From NCBI RefSeq assembly GCF_007830265.1, contig NZ_VLKE01000001.1, positions 5,394,001-5,458,000 on the forward strand: DNA of 64,000 nt, given 5' to 3'. The number at the start of each line of letters is the position of its first letter. Positions within the stretch are counted from its first letter, which is position 1. The notes under the pieces were generated by a model. The model was given only the letters and a program-made list of their open reading frames with translations. It ran no database searches and had not been told where the DNA came from. Positions 25,377-33,893 of the stretch are shown here, piece after piece. The position numbers were made by a program, and so were the translations under genes. The DNA comes from Micromonospora olivasterospora. Lineage in GTDB: Bacteria > Actinomycetota > Actinomycetes > Mycobacteriales > Micromonosporaceae.

Positions 25377-25411
25377 ACGATGTGGGCACCCTGTCTGCAT
25401 CGCGCCAACAG
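25377..25411. promoter_or_regulatory. Candidate IclR operator 2 (upstream of the regulator gene)
   Basis: Second copy of the 35-bp unit, with inverted arms cgatg (25378-25382) and catcg (25398-25402). It ends 19 bp before the regulator start, so it would allow autoregulation. Centre-to-centre spacing between the two copies is 184 bp. The DNA between them (25228-25376) carries no gene. Confidence 0.65.
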
Positions 25412-25430
25412 TACTCGCGCCCTGGAGAAA

Positions 25431-26270
25431 ATGCCCATGACTTCCATCAAGGTGCTCGACAAGGCGGTGGCGGTCCTGGACCATCTCGCCGACGCGGGGC
25501 AGGCCACGCCGGCGGAGATCTCCGCGGCGATCGACGAACCACGCGGAACGGTCTACCGCCTGATCCGCAACCTCGTGCAATACGGCTATCTCGAGCCGAC
25601 CGCGGATGGAAGCTCCTACCATCTCGGCGGACGCCTCTTCGAGCTCGGCACAATCGTCGCGGCTCGCTTCGCGGACCTGCAGTCCAGCGCCAAGCCCGCG
25701 ATGGAACGCCTGAGTCGCGAGACCGGACAGACGGTCTTTCTCACGGTACGACGGGGACTGCGAGCCGTCTGCCTCGAGCGACTCGACGGGCAACAGATCC
25801 AGGTGATGATCCTGCCCCGAGGGGGGTCCGTTCCGCTCCACGGTGGCTCAGGCGCGCGCGTCCTCCTCGCCTACGCGGACCCGCAGGTTCAGCAGGAATT
25901 CCTCGGCCAGCCGTCGCTCGACGTCTTCACGCCGTCGACCCCTACCGCCGACGCTCTGCGAGACGAGCTCGCGAAGATCCGGGCCAACGGGTACTGCGTC
26001 TCAGTCGATGACGTCGTGCCGGGGATCGCCGCCGTCGGAGCGCCCATCTTCGATCAGAAGCACGAGTTCAGAGCCGCGATCTCGGTCGCCGGCCCCGTCC
26101 CGTCGGTCATCGACGACATGTCCGAGCGCACGCGGACCCTCGTGATCCAGGCGGCTACCGACGTATCCGGGGCTCTCGGTTGTCGCTCGTACGCGGAGGC
26201 GGTCCGGAAGGCCGCCTCGCCGGCAGATCGCGACCAGCGAGGGGAAGTCGGCGTGCACGCCTTTGGGTGA
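25431..26270 (+). CDS. IclR-family transcriptional regulator
   Basis: Residues 1-65 form the IclR winged helix (SIKVLDKAVAVLDHLADAGQ, ATPAEISAAIDEPRGTVYRL, then YHLGGRLFELG) and the rest is the IclR effector domain (ETGQTVFLTVRRGLRAVCLE, GGSVPLHGGSGARVLLAY, ANGYCVSVDDVVPGIAAVGA). ATG 25431 is 3 nt after a ggag box; ATG 25437, two codons on, has better spacing and may be the true start. The gene is divergent from the lipoprotein-to-mmsA operon, its likely target, and both sides carry a matching operator. The inducer is presumably the transported compound or a metabolite. Confidence 0.9.
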   Translation: MPMTSIKVLDKAVAVLDHLADAGQATPAEISAAIDEPRGTVYRLIRNLVQYGYLEPTADGSSYHLGGRLFELGTIVAARFADLQSSAKPAMERLSRETGQTVFLTVRRGLRAVCLERLDGQQIQVMILPRGGSVPLHGGSGARVLLAYADPQVQQEFLGQPSLDVFTPSTPTADALRDELAKIRANGYCVSVDDVVPGIAAVGAPIFDQKHEFRAAISVAGPVPSVIDDMSERTRTLVIQAATDVSGALGCRSYAEAVRKAASPADRDQRGEVGVHAFG

Positions 26271-26426
26271 GACGGATTCGCCCGCGGCTTCCACCCAACG
26301 CGAAACTTCGATCGCAAATCCGGAACGCCAGCGGTGCCATCACGAGGGTCGACGCCGCGGGTGACGGACTGCTGGACGTAGCGGGACTTCCCGGTCAGGG
26401 GGATCTCGCGACCCGTCGGGCCGTCC

Positions 26427-26739
26427 GTGGTGACGCCCCGGCTGGCCGAGCCGGCCCAGGCGGCCGTATACAGCTCCTGCACGATGACCCGCTGCGCGGA
26501 CGCGCGCACCGCCCGCTCCGGCTGGGCCGCGAAGGGCTTCCCGACCACCCGGGGGCTGGTACTCGTGGAGCGGCGGGCAGTACAACTTCGCCGGCGGGCA
26601 GTTCTACAACCGCGAGGGCCAGCTCCCCACCAACGCCACCTACTACGAGTACGACGTCTACCCGCGCGCCTACGGCGCCGCCCGCGACGCGTACCGGATC
26701 GTGGTCAACAAGAGCACCGGCGCCTGCCGCCCTGGCTGA
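26427..26739 (+). pseudogene. Guanyl-specific ribonuclease (RNase Sa/barnase type), frameshifted and 3'-truncated
   Basis: The frame from 26427 reads VYSSCTMTRCADARTARSGW then AAKGFPTTRG. One extra G in the run at about 26550-26555 shifts the frame, after which WYSWSGGQYNFAGGQFYNRE, GQLPTNATYYEYDVYPRAYG and DAYRIVVNKSTG continue to a TGA at 26737. This is the microbial guanyl-RNase fold (Glu and Arg in the FYNREG and YRIVV strands). The expected C-terminal strand with catalytic His is missing; the sequence ends ACRPG and runs straight into the barstar gene. The indel may be a read error, but the lost 3' end looks like a real deletion. No signal peptide is visible. Confidence 0.7.
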
Positions 26740-26741
26740 CC

Positions 26742-27131
26742 GTGACGGCGGAGCCGGTCGACGCGGACGGTGCGACGGCCGGCCCGCCCGAGCAGCCCGT
26801 GCGGCTGGCGGCGGATGCCGCCCGCACCCGGGCCGCCCTGCGCGCGGCGCTGGTCGACGCCCTCGACCTGCCCGCGTACACCGGACCCACCTGGGACGCG
26901 CTCTCCGACGTGCTGCGCGACCGGCTCGACGCCGGGCCGCTGACCCTGGTCGTCGACGACGCCGGGCGGCTGCTCGCCGACGAGCCCCCAGGGCAGTTCG
27001 CCCTCCTGCTGGCGGTGCTCGGCGACGCCGCGGCCGCCGCCCGGTGCCCGCTGCGGGTGGTGCTGCGCGACGCCCCCGAGCGGCTGCCGTCCCTGCGCCG
27101 CCGGGCCGCCGAGGGCGTCAGCCGGCGTTGA
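26742..27131 (+). CDS. Barstar-family RNase inhibitor
   Basis: 129 residues ending in a barstar-like core: RTRAALRAALVDALDLPAYT, GPTWDALSDVLRDRL (the barstar helix and Trp-Asp-Ala-Leu signature) and PLTLVVDDAGRLL. Barstar occupies the active site of guanyl RNases; its partner would be the ribonuclease encoded just upstream, now apparently broken. GTG 26742 is 2 nt after the RNase stop. The 3' end overlaps the convergent HD-domain gene by 14 nt. Confidence 0.8.
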   Translation: MTAEPVDADGATAGPPEQPVRLAADAARTRAALRAALVDALDLPAYTGPTWDALSDVLRDRLDAGPLTLVVDDAGRLLADEPPGQFALLLAVLGDAAAAARCPLRVVLRDAPERLPSLRRRAAEGVSRR

Positions 27132-27879
27132 CCGGCTGGTCGAGGATCGCGCTGAAGCGCTCCTCGGCGAGGTCGAGCTGGCTGAAGATGTGCTCCTTGA
27201 CCGACGGCGCGAGCGGGGTGTCCGGCCGGGCGATCAGCTCGCGCAGGACCGGCACGAGCGGCCGGTACTTGGTCGCCGACGAGAAGACCTTCGGGCCGAC
27301 GGTGTGGATCACCCCGACCCCGTTGTCGGTGAAGTCGGAGACCTTGATGACCCGAGCCCACGGCTCCCGGTCGAGGCTCGCCGCCACGTGCTCCCGGTAC
27401 TGCACGTACCGGTCCCGGTCCGGGTCGTACGCCGGGTTGGTGACCGCGGCGACCAGGCGCGCGACCCGCGGGCCGAACCGCGCGGAGAGCGCGGCCAGCG
27501 CCGTCGCCGTCACGTCGGCGCCCACCGAGGCGCCGCGCGCGCCCGCCGTCGCGGCCTCGCCACCGCCCGCCAGCTCCGCCGGGTGGTCCTCGACGGCGTC
27601 GTGCAGCAGCCCCGCCACGATCACGTCCACGTCGCGCACCTGGTAGTGGTGCATCAACCGGATCGCCACCCGCAGCAGGTGGTTCAGGTACGGCTCGCGC
27701 ACCCGCCGGTCGTCGCGGTGCAGCTCGGCGGCGAGGTCGAGGGCGGCGGTGAGCCGGGCCCGCGCGTCGTCGTCGAAGGCGCGGATCTCCAGCCGGAACC
27801 GTTCCAGCAGGCCGGGCTCGCCGTGGATCTCGGTGATCGCGTGCATCGGCATCGAGGCCAGGTACGGCGGGAAACTCAT
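27118..27879 (-). CDS. HD-domain (RelA/SpoT-hydrolase-like) protein
   Basis: The 253-residue protein has the metal-binding HD signature: His in YLNHLLRVAIRLMHHY, then HDAVEDHP (the HD pair followed by an ED dyad, as in SpoT/MESH1-type ppGpp hydrolases), and Asp in VIKVSDFTDNG. It most resembles the stand-alone HD proteins related to RelA/SpoT hydrolase domains, so nucleotide pyrophosphohydrolase activity is possible but unproven. ATG 27879 is used; a GTG at 27903 would add eight residues (KISYKWL) and cannot be excluded. Confidence 0.75.
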   Translation of the reverse strand: MSFPPYLASMPMHAITEIHGEPGLLERFRLEIRAFDDDARARLTAALDLAAELHRDDRRVREPYLNHLLRVAIRLMHHYQVRDVDVIVAGLLHDAVEDHPAELAGGGEAATAGARGASVGADVTATALAALSARFGPRVARLVAAVTNPAYDPDRDRYVQYREHVAASLDREPWARVIKVSDFTDNGVGVIHTVGPKVFSSATKYRPLVPVLRELIARPDTPLAPSVKEHIFSQLDLAEERFSAILDQPVNAG

Positions 27880-28005
27880 CAACCACTTATAGCTGATCTT
27901 CACGGTGCCGTGGGGTGCCACGTCGGTGTCGCGACGGGACCCTTGCGGATCGCGGGATTCCCGACGCGCGGGCCGCGAGGGGCGCGCGCGGGCGAGAATC
28001 ACCAG

Positions 28006-28614
28006 ATGGACCGGGTGCCGGACGTGCTGGTGGCACTGCCCCCCGCCCTGGTCCTGGCGCTGGTCTTCCTGCTTCCCGCGCTGGAGGCGTCCACCTTCCT
28101 CGGCCTGGTGGTGCCCGGGGAGACCGCCGTGCTGGTCGGCGGGGTGCTCGCGTACGAGGGGCGGCTGCCGCTGTGGGCGGTGGTGCTCGCGGCCGTCGCC
28201 GGGGCCGCGGTGGGCGACCAGGTCGGGTACCTGGTCGGCCGCCGCTACGGCCACCGGCTGCTGGCCCGCACGCCCGGCCGGTTCGTCCGCTCCGGGGAGG
28301 TGCGGCGGGCGCTGGACCTGGTCCGCCGCCGGGGCGCCGCCGCCGTCGTGCTCGGCCGGTGGGTGGCGGCGCTGCGCGCCCTCGTGCCGGGGACGGCCGG
28401 GCTCAGTGGGATGCCGCGGCGCACCTTCACCCTGGCCAACGTCGGCGGCGGCGCGTTGTGGGCGGTCACCGTCGCGGTGCTCGGCTACCTCGCGGGCGCG
28501 TCGTACCGGCTGCTGGAGCGCCGCCTCGGACTGGGCGCGGAGGTGTTGCTGGCCGTGGTCGTGCTGCTGCTGGCCGTACGCGTCTGGCGGCTCCGCCGGG
28601 CCGCCCGGCGGTGA
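28006..28614 (+). CDS. DedA-family membrane protein
   Basis: 202 residues with four or five hydrophobic segments and the DedA/VTT motifs: the re-entrant FLGLVVPGETAVLVGGVLAY, GAAVGDQVGYLVGRRYG and the amphipathic GRWVAALRALVPGTAGLSGM. DedA proteins act in membrane lipid homeostasis and flipping of C55-P or PE. ATG 28006; no strong ribosome-binding site. Monocistronic or followed by the SnoaL-like gene 100 nt later. Confidence 0.88.
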   Translation: MDRVPDVLVALPPALVLALVFLLPALEASTFLGLVVPGETAVLVGGVLAYEGRLPLWAVVLAAVAGAAVGDQVGYLVGRRYGHRLLARTPGRFVRSGEVRRALDLVRRRGAAAVVLGRWVAALRALVPGTAGLSGMPRRTFTLANVGGGALWAVTVAVLGYLAGASYRLLERRLGLGAEVLLAVVVLLLAVRVWRLRRAARR

Positions 28615-28716
28615 GGAGGCCCCGCCGGCCGGTTGGGGCCGGTGCTCGACGCGTACCGGGGCGCGTTCGTGGTAGTCAGCCCCGACACACGGGCCCCGAT
28701 TCGGAGGAGAGGCACG

Positions 28717-29049
28717 ATGACCGTCACGATTCCCAGCGTGGTCGTCCGCTATTTCGAGCTGAGCGGCAAAACCGACACGGACGCCCTCGTCTCCCTTTTC
28801 ACCGACGACGCGATCGTGGCCGACGAGGACCGGACCTATGACGGTCCGGCGGCGATCCGGGCCTGGCGCGAGCGGCAGGTGGCCGAGTTCGACCACAAGG
28901 CCGTCCCGGAGGCCGTCGAGGAGGAGGCCGGCGGCAACCTGCTGGTCACCGCGATGGTGTCGGGCACCTTCCCGGGCAGCCCGGTCCGCCTGCGCCACCG
29001 CTTCACCCTGCGCGACGGCCTGATCGGCGCCTTGGACATCCGACCCTAG
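28717..29049 (+). CDS. SnoaL/NTF2-like domain protein
   Basis: A 110-residue protein with the cone-shaped NTF2/SnoaL pattern: VVVRYFELSGKTDTDALVSL, FTDDAIVADEDRTYDGPAAI and RHRFTLRDGLIGALDIRP. ATG 28717 follows ggaggagagg. Such proteins bind small hydrophobic ligands or act as cyclases/isomerases; nothing specifies the ligand. The 3' end is 11 nt from the convergent radical SAM gene. Confidence 0.82.
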   Translation: MTVTIPSVVVRYFELSGKTDTDALVSLFTDDAIVADEDRTYDGPAAIRAWRERQVAEFDHKAVPEAVEEEAGGNLLVTAMVSGTFPGSPVRLRHRFTLRDGLIGALDIRP

Positions 29050-29060
29050 GGGGCCGCGGG

Positions 29061-30374
29061 TCAGCGCTCGGCGACGGGCAGGATCGTGCGGCTCCTCCCC
29101 GGGCGGGGGTACGCCTCGGCCGCGGCGGCCAGCCGGGCGGCGTGGTCGCGTTGCCGCTGCCAGTGGCCGTAGAGGGCGCCGCGCTGGGAGAGGCGGTCCA
29201 CCTCGCTGATCGTCTCCGGGGCCACGTCGCCCGGCGGCGCGTCCCGCCAGGGGGTGCCCGGCAGCGGCATGAAGGTGTGCGCGTGGATGCGGGCGCCGAG
29301 GTCGGCCAGCTCGCGTGCGAGCAGCAGCGACGCGTCGACGTCGGCCCGGTCCTCGCCCGGCATCCCGAAGATCATGTCGACGTTGATCCGGAAGCCCTCC
29401 TCGACGCCGAGGCGGACGGCGCGCTTCACCTCGTCGACGCCGTGACCCCGCTTCGCCGCGTCCAGGATCCGGTCGGAGCCGGACTGGGCGCCGACGATGA
29501 TGTTGTTGTTGGCGCAGTACCGCTTCACCAGCCGCAGCGCCTCCCGGGAGACGTGCTCGGGCCGGATCTCGCTGGGGAACGAGCCGAAGAACACCCGCCC
29601 CTCCGGCCCGATCCCCTCCCGGCACGACGCGAGGAGTTCCTCGACCGCGTTCAGGTTCGGCGCGTCGTCCTGGCTGCCGTACGACAGCGCGGTGGGGGTG
29701 ATGAACCGTACGTCCCGCAGTCCGCGCCGCCGCATCGCGTCGACGTGCCAGCGGACGTTCTCGACGCTGCGGTGCCGGAACCGGGCCGAGAACATGAACG
29801 GGGTCTGGCAGAAGCGGCAGGAGAAGACGCAGCCGCGGGTGATCTCGAGGGCGTTGAACCGGTCCCAACGCAGGGAGAAGCCGCGGAACTCGTCGAGCGG
29901 CCGGCGCTGCGGGCGCCCGGTCTTCACCACCGCCCCGGTGGCGTCGCGGTAGGCGAGGCCGGGGATGCCGGCCGGGTCGCCGACGGCGTCCACCAGGCGC
30001 AGCAGGGTCGCCTCGCCCTCCCCGACCGCGGCGATGTCCCAGCCGGCGTCCAGGGTCTGCACCGGCTCGGCGGTCGCGTGCACGCCGCCCGCTACGTGCG
30101 TCACGTTCGGCGCGTTGGCCAGGGCGCGGACCTGGGCCAGCTCGCCTGCCATCGCCTCCGCGTCGGGGGAGTAGAACGACCACAGCACCAGCACCCGCGT
30201 CGCCGAGCCCGCCGCCTCCCGGACGTGCGCCGCGGTCGCCTCCGGCGTCTCGCCGAAGCGCACCTCGTACCGCGTCGGGGTCTCGTGCTGCTCCAGCGCC
30301 CCGAGCAGCACGTGCAGGCCGTACGTCACCGCCTTGCGGTAGCGCAGCACCAGCACGAGATCAGCCGTCGTCAT
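29061..30374 (-). CDS. B12-binding/radical SAM protein (TIGR04013-like)
   Basis: 437 residues. The N-terminal ~170 form a cobalamin-binding-like Rossmann domain (VLVLWSFYSPDAEAMAGELA, HVAGGVHATAEP, GEGEATLLRLVDAV) without the classical DxHxxG, and the radical SAM core carries Cys182, Cys186 and Cys189 in GCVFSCRFCQTP. The following NNNIIVGAQSGSDRILDAAK and GFRINVDMIFGMPGEDRAD fit class B-type radical SAM proteins. Resemblance is to the archaeal/bacterial TIGR04013 group of unknown substrate. Closely spaced with a cobalamin operon 4 kb away. ATG 30374; 30383 is an alternative. Confidence 0.8.
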   Translation of the reverse strand: MTTADLVLVLRYRKAVTYGLHVLLGALEQHETPTRYEVRFGETPEATAAHVREAAGSATRVLVLWSFYSPDAEAMAGELAQVRALANAPNVTHVAGGVHATAEPVQTLDAGWDIAAVGEGEATLLRLVDAVGDPAGIPGLAYRDATGAVVKTGRPQRRPLDEFRGFSLRWDRFNALEITRGCVFSCRFCQTPFMFSARFRHRSVENVRWHVDAMRRRGLRDVRFITPTALSYGSQDDAPNLNAVEELLASCREGIGPEGRVFFGSFPSEIRPEHVSREALRLVKRYCANNNIIVGAQSGSDRILDAAKRGHGVDEVKRAVRLGVEEGFRINVDMIFGMPGEDRADVDASLLLARELADLGARIHAHTFMPLPGTPWRDAPPGDVAPETISEVDRLSQRGALYGHWQRQRDHAARLAAAAEAYPRPGRSRTILPVAER

Positions 30375-30546
30375 GGCCACCATCGTGCCAGCCGCCGCGC
30401 CGGCCACCGGCGGCGGCCGAGGAGCGGGAGTCGCCACCCCGGCCGGGCCGCCGGGCTCGGCGGGACCGGGAATCGCCGCCCCGGCCGGGTCGCCCGGCGC
30501 GGCGGGGAGCACCATGGGTGGCGGCGCGACAGGCAGGAGGCGGCGG

Positions 30547-31668
30547 ATGGTCCGGTGGAGCTGGTTCCGGGAGGCCACCGGCCGGGTGCGGCGGGGCTGG
30601 CTCCCGGTGGTGGAGACGACCCTGGCCGCCACCGTCGCCTGGGTGCTGGCCACCCGGCTGCTCGGGCACCCGCAGCCGTTCTTCGCCCCGGCCGCCGCGC
30701 TGATCGTCCTCGGTCAGGCCCGGGGCCAGCGGACGCGGCGCGCCGTGGAGGTGGTGCTCGGCGTCGCCGCCGGGGTGCTCGTCGCCGACGTGGTGGTGCA
30801 GGCCCTCGGCCGCGGCAGCTGGACCGTCTTCACGGTCATCCTGCTCACCGTCGCGCTGGCGGTGGCCGTCGGCGCGAGCGGCGTGTCCGTCGTGCAGGCG
30901 GCCGTCTCCGCCCTGTACCTGGTGGTGGTCGCCCCGCCCACGGAGGCGCTGGTCCCGTTCCGGTTCGTCGACGCGCTGGTCGGGGGCGGGGTGGCCCTCG
31001 TCGCGAGTCAGCTCGTCGACGCCCGGCGCCCGCTCGCCCCGCTGGTCGCCGAGTTCCGGCAGACCTTCGAGGACCTGGGCGGGCTGCTGCGCGAGGTCGC
31101 CGACGCGCTCGACGCCCACGACGAGACGGCGGCAGTGGCCGCCCTCGACCGGGCCCGGGGCATGGACGCCGCCGTCGAGCGGCTGCGCGGCGGCGTGCTC
31201 GCCGCGGGGGAGGCGCTGACCCTGCACGTACGCCGCCGTCAGCACCTGGGCCGGCTGCGCTCGGTGGACTCGTCGATCGGCCAGATCGACTATGCCGTCC
31301 GCAACGTGCGGGTGCTCGCCCGGGCCGGGGTCACCCTCACCCGGCTGCCCAGCCCGGCGCCGGCGGAGCTGGGCGCGGCGGTGCGGTCCCTGGCCGCGGC
31401 GGTGCACGCGGCCGGCGAGGCGTTCGCCGCCGACCTCGACGGCCGGGACGCCGCCGCCGACGGGCACGCCGCCCGGGCCGAGGCCGCCGCGCTGGACGCC
31501 GTCCGGGTCGCCGGTCGGGTGTTCACCTCCGGTCAGACCCTCCCGGTGGCGATGATCGTCGGGCAGCTCCGGGCGACCGCCATCGACCTGCTGCGCGGGC
31601 TCGCGCCCGGCGACGACGCCGCCGTCCTCGGCCGGGTCGACGAGGCGCTCGGCCTGCCCGCCGTCTGA
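30547..31668 (+). CDS. FUSC-family integral membrane protein
   Basis: ATG 30547 has a perfect aggagg box 6 nt upstream and gives 373 residues. The N-terminal ~150 residues form six hydrophobic segments of the FUSC/ArAE type (LPVVETTLAATVAWVLATRL, FFAPAAALIVLGQARGQRTR, VVVQALGRGSWTVFTVILL); the rest is a cytoplasmic helical domain. Family members are linked to export of aromatic acids or other solutes. Earlier in-frame starts (30373, 30514) would add a low-complexity Pro/Ala/Gly tail. Divergent from the radical SAM gene. Confidence 0.82.
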   Translation: MVRWSWFREATGRVRRGWLPVVETTLAATVAWVLATRLLGHPQPFFAPAAALIVLGQARGQRTRRAVEVVLGVAAGVLVADVVVQALGRGSWTVFTVILLTVALAVAVGASGVSVVQAAVSALYLVVVAPPTEALVPFRFVDALVGGGVALVASQLVDARRPLAPLVAEFRQTFEDLGGLLREVADALDAHDETAAVAALDRARGMDAAVERLRGGVLAAGEALTLHVRRRQHLGRLRSVDSSIGQIDYAVRNVRVLARAGVTLTRLPSPAPAELGAAVRSLAAAVHAAGEAFAADLDGRDAAADGHAARAEAAALDAVRVAGRVFTSGQTLPVAMIVGQLRATAIDLLRGLAPGDDAAVLGRVDEALGLPAV

Positions 31669-31678
31669 GCGGCAGGGC

Positions 31679-32383
31679 TCAGCCGGCCGCGAGCCAGTCC
31701 AGCGCCTGGCGGCGGATCGGCTCCGGCACCTCGTGCCCGCCGGCGAACTCCGCGTACGTCACGTCGTGGCCGAGGTCCCGCAGCCGGGGCGCCAGCCGGC
31801 GGCTGCACACGTCCACCGGCAGCACCCGGTCGTCGGTGCCGTGGGACAGGAACAGCCGGGGCCGACCGTGGCTGACCAGGGGCGCGGCGAAGCCGGGGGA
31901 GAAGGCCAGCACCGCGTCGGCCAGGTCGCCGTTGGTCAGGCCCAGGGACAGCGCGTACGAGGCGCCGTCGGAGAACCCGCCGAACGCCACCCGGGCGACC
32001 GGGTAGCCGGTGAACACGTCCGCGAGCAGCGCGTCGATCCGGCGTACGTCGGTGCCGAACCCCTCGACGATCACGTCCCACGTCGACGCGGTCGCCTTCG
32101 GCGCGACCAGCAGCAGGTGGTGCGCGTCGGCCAGCGGCAGCAGCAGGTCCAGCCCCTGACGGGCCGACCCGCCCGCCCCGTGCAGCAGCAGCACCAGCCG
32201 GTACGGCCGGTCGTCGGCGCGCTCCGCCGGGGCGTACAGCAGGGCGGCCGGCTCGCCGCCGGGACCGGGCACGGTCACCAGGCCGCGCCGCGCGCGGCTG
32301 ACCGGCGGGCCCGGACGGGCGGTCAGTCGCCCGTGCCGGTGGTCCTGCGCGGGTTCCCGGTGCGCCGGGGCGGGCTCGGACAC
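31679..32383 (-). CDS. Alpha/beta-hydrolase (phospholipase/carboxylesterase-like)
   Basis: 234 residues with the alpha/beta-hydrolase triad: nucleophile Ser in GFSDGAS, Asp in SHGTDDRVLP and His in GGHEVP, plus the oxyanion segment LLLHGAGGSARQG. The layout matches the phospholipase/carboxylesterase (poly-hydroxybutyrate-depolymerase-like) group acting on small esters. No signal peptide, so cytoplasmic. GTG 32383. Convergent with the FUSC gene with a 10-nt gap. Confidence 0.82.
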   Translation of the reverse strand: MSEPAPAHREPAQDHRHGRLTARPGPPVSRARRGLVTVPGPGGEPAALLYAPAERADDRPYRLVLLLHGAGGSARQGLDLLLPLADAHHLLLVAPKATASTWDVIVEGFGTDVRRIDALLADVFTGYPVARVAFGGFSDGASYALSLGLTNGDLADAVLAFSPGFAAPLVSHGRPRLFLSHGTDDRVLPVDVCSRRLAPRLRDLGHDVTYAEFAGGHEVPEPIRRQALDWLAAG

Positions 32384-32550
32384 TCGCTCTCACCGCTTCT
32401 CGGGTCGCGGGACGGTCCACCGCCGGCGGTCGACGGCGACGTCGGTTACCCGCGGGAGGGGCGGATAACCGGCCGGCCGCCGTCCAATGTGCGATCGTCG
32501 GCGGGGCCGCGGGCGGGCGGCGAACGACGGGGAGAGAAAGAGGAAACCAC

Positions 32551-33786
32551 GTGCACAGTTCCACCGACGTCACCGGTCCGGTGGCCGCCCCGGCCGTCGC
32601 CCGGCCGGTGCTGGCCGCGCGTAACGCCGTGGCGGTCGTGTTCGCCCTCAACGGCCTCGCCTCCGCCGCCTGGTTCTCCAGGGTGCCGGCGGTCAAGGAC
32701 GCGTTGGAGCTCAGCGCGGGGCGGCTCGGGCTGCTGCTGCTGGCGGCCTCCATCGGGGCGCTGGTGGCGATGCCGACATCCGGGCTGATCACCCAGCGGT
32801 TCGGGGCGGCCCGCACCGTGGCGTACAGCACCGCGCTGCTCACGGTGGCGCTGGCGGTCATCGGGCTCTCCGCCGGCCTGGCCGGCTGGCTGCCCGGGGT
32901 CGCGGTCGGCCTCTTCGCCCTCGGCTACGGCTCCGGCACCTGCGACGTGGCGATGAACATCGAGGCGACGGGGGTCGAGCGGCGGCTCGGCCGGACGATC
33001 ATGCCCCGGTTCCACGCGGCCTGGAGCCTCGGCTCGGTGGCCGGCGCCGGCCTCGGCGCGGGGGCCGCCCGGCTCGGGTTCCCGCTCGCCGTGCACCTGG
33101 CGGTGCTCGCGGCGGTGGTGCTGGTCGGCACGCTGCTCGCGGTCCGCTCGTTCCTGGCCGCCGCGCCGGCCCCGTCGGCCGACGACCCGAAGCCGGGGGC
33201 CGACGCCGCCGCCCGGCGCCGCGCCCAGCTGGCGGCCTGGCGGGAGCCGCGCACCCTGCTCATCGGCCTGCTGGTGCTGGTGGCGGCGTTCACCGAGGGC
33301 ACCGCCAACGACTGGGTCGCGGTGGCGTTCGTCGAGGGGTACGACCTGAGCGAGGCGGCCGGCGCGGCCGTGTACGGGGTGTTCGTGGCGGGCATGACCC
33401 TCGGCCGCACCGCCGGCACGGTGGCGCTGGACCGGTGGGGGCGGGTGCCGGTGCTGCTCGCCACCATCTCGGTCGCCGGGGCGGGCGCGGCCCTCGCGGT
33501 GCTGGCGGGGTCCGGGCCGGTGGCGATCGTCGGTGTGGCGCTGTGGGGCATCGGCGCGTCGCTCGGCTTCCCCGTGGGCCTGAGCGCCGCCGCCGACGAC
33601 GAGGAACGGGCGCCGGCCCGGGTCAGCGTCGTCGCCGTGCTCGGCTACACCGCGTTCCTCGCCGGGCCGCCGCTGCTCGGCTTCCTCGGGGATCACATGG
33701 GCATCCTGCGCGCCCTGCTCGTGGTGCCGCTGGTGCTGTTGCCCACCCTCGCCCTGGTCCCGGCCACCCGCCCGCTCAAGCGCTGA
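32551..33786 (+). CDS. MFS transporter
   Basis: 411 residues with twelve hydrophobic helices and an MFS-type loop between TM2 and TM3 (SGLITQRFGAARTVAYSTAL). Helix 5/6 region reads PRFHAAWSLGSVAGAGLGAG, typical of the small sugar/drug-type MFS proteins in actinomycetes that resemble FucP-like/YbjJ proteins. Substrate unknown. GTG 32551 follows agagagaaagagg. Confidence 0.88.
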   Translation: MHSSTDVTGPVAAPAVARPVLAARNAVAVVFALNGLASAAWFSRVPAVKDALELSAGRLGLLLLAASIGALVAMPTSGLITQRFGAARTVAYSTALLTVALAVIGLSAGLAGWLPGVAVGLFALGYGSGTCDVAMNIEATGVERRLGRTIMPRFHAAWSLGSVAGAGLGAGAARLGFPLAVHLAVLAAVVLVGTLLAVRSFLAAAPAPSADDPKPGADAAARRRAQLAAWREPRTLLIGLLVLVAAFTEGTANDWVAVAFVEGYDLSEAAGAAVYGVFVAGMTLGRTAGTVALDRWGRVPVLLATISVAGAGAALAVLAGSGPVAIVGVALWGIGASLGFPVGLSAAADDEERAPARVSVVAVLGYTAFLAGPPLLGFLGDHMGILRALLVVPLVLLPTLALVPATRPLKR

Positions 33787-33893
33787 CCGGCTCCCCGCCG
33801 CCGGCCCCGGCCAGCTTCTTCTCACCCGGCTCCCAGCCGCTTGCCAGGTGGCGGTGCTGCACTGGGGCGAACGGGTGAGGAAGGGGGCCGGAC

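Noticed and set aside
26054..26548. Minus-strand frame antisense to the IclR 3' end and RNase start
   Set aside because: Composition looks like a shadow, and both overlapping plus-strand products have clear family motifs.
27118..30183. 1021-codon minus-strand frame
   Set aside because: Only its last 253 codons are a real protein (HD domain). The upstream part is antisense to DedA, SnoaL-like and in part the wrong frame of the radical SAM gene.
30373..30546. Longer N-terminus for the FUSC-like protein from ATG 30373 or 30514
   Set aside because: The added residues are Pro/Ala/Gly low complexity, and a perfect aggagg box serves ATG 30547.
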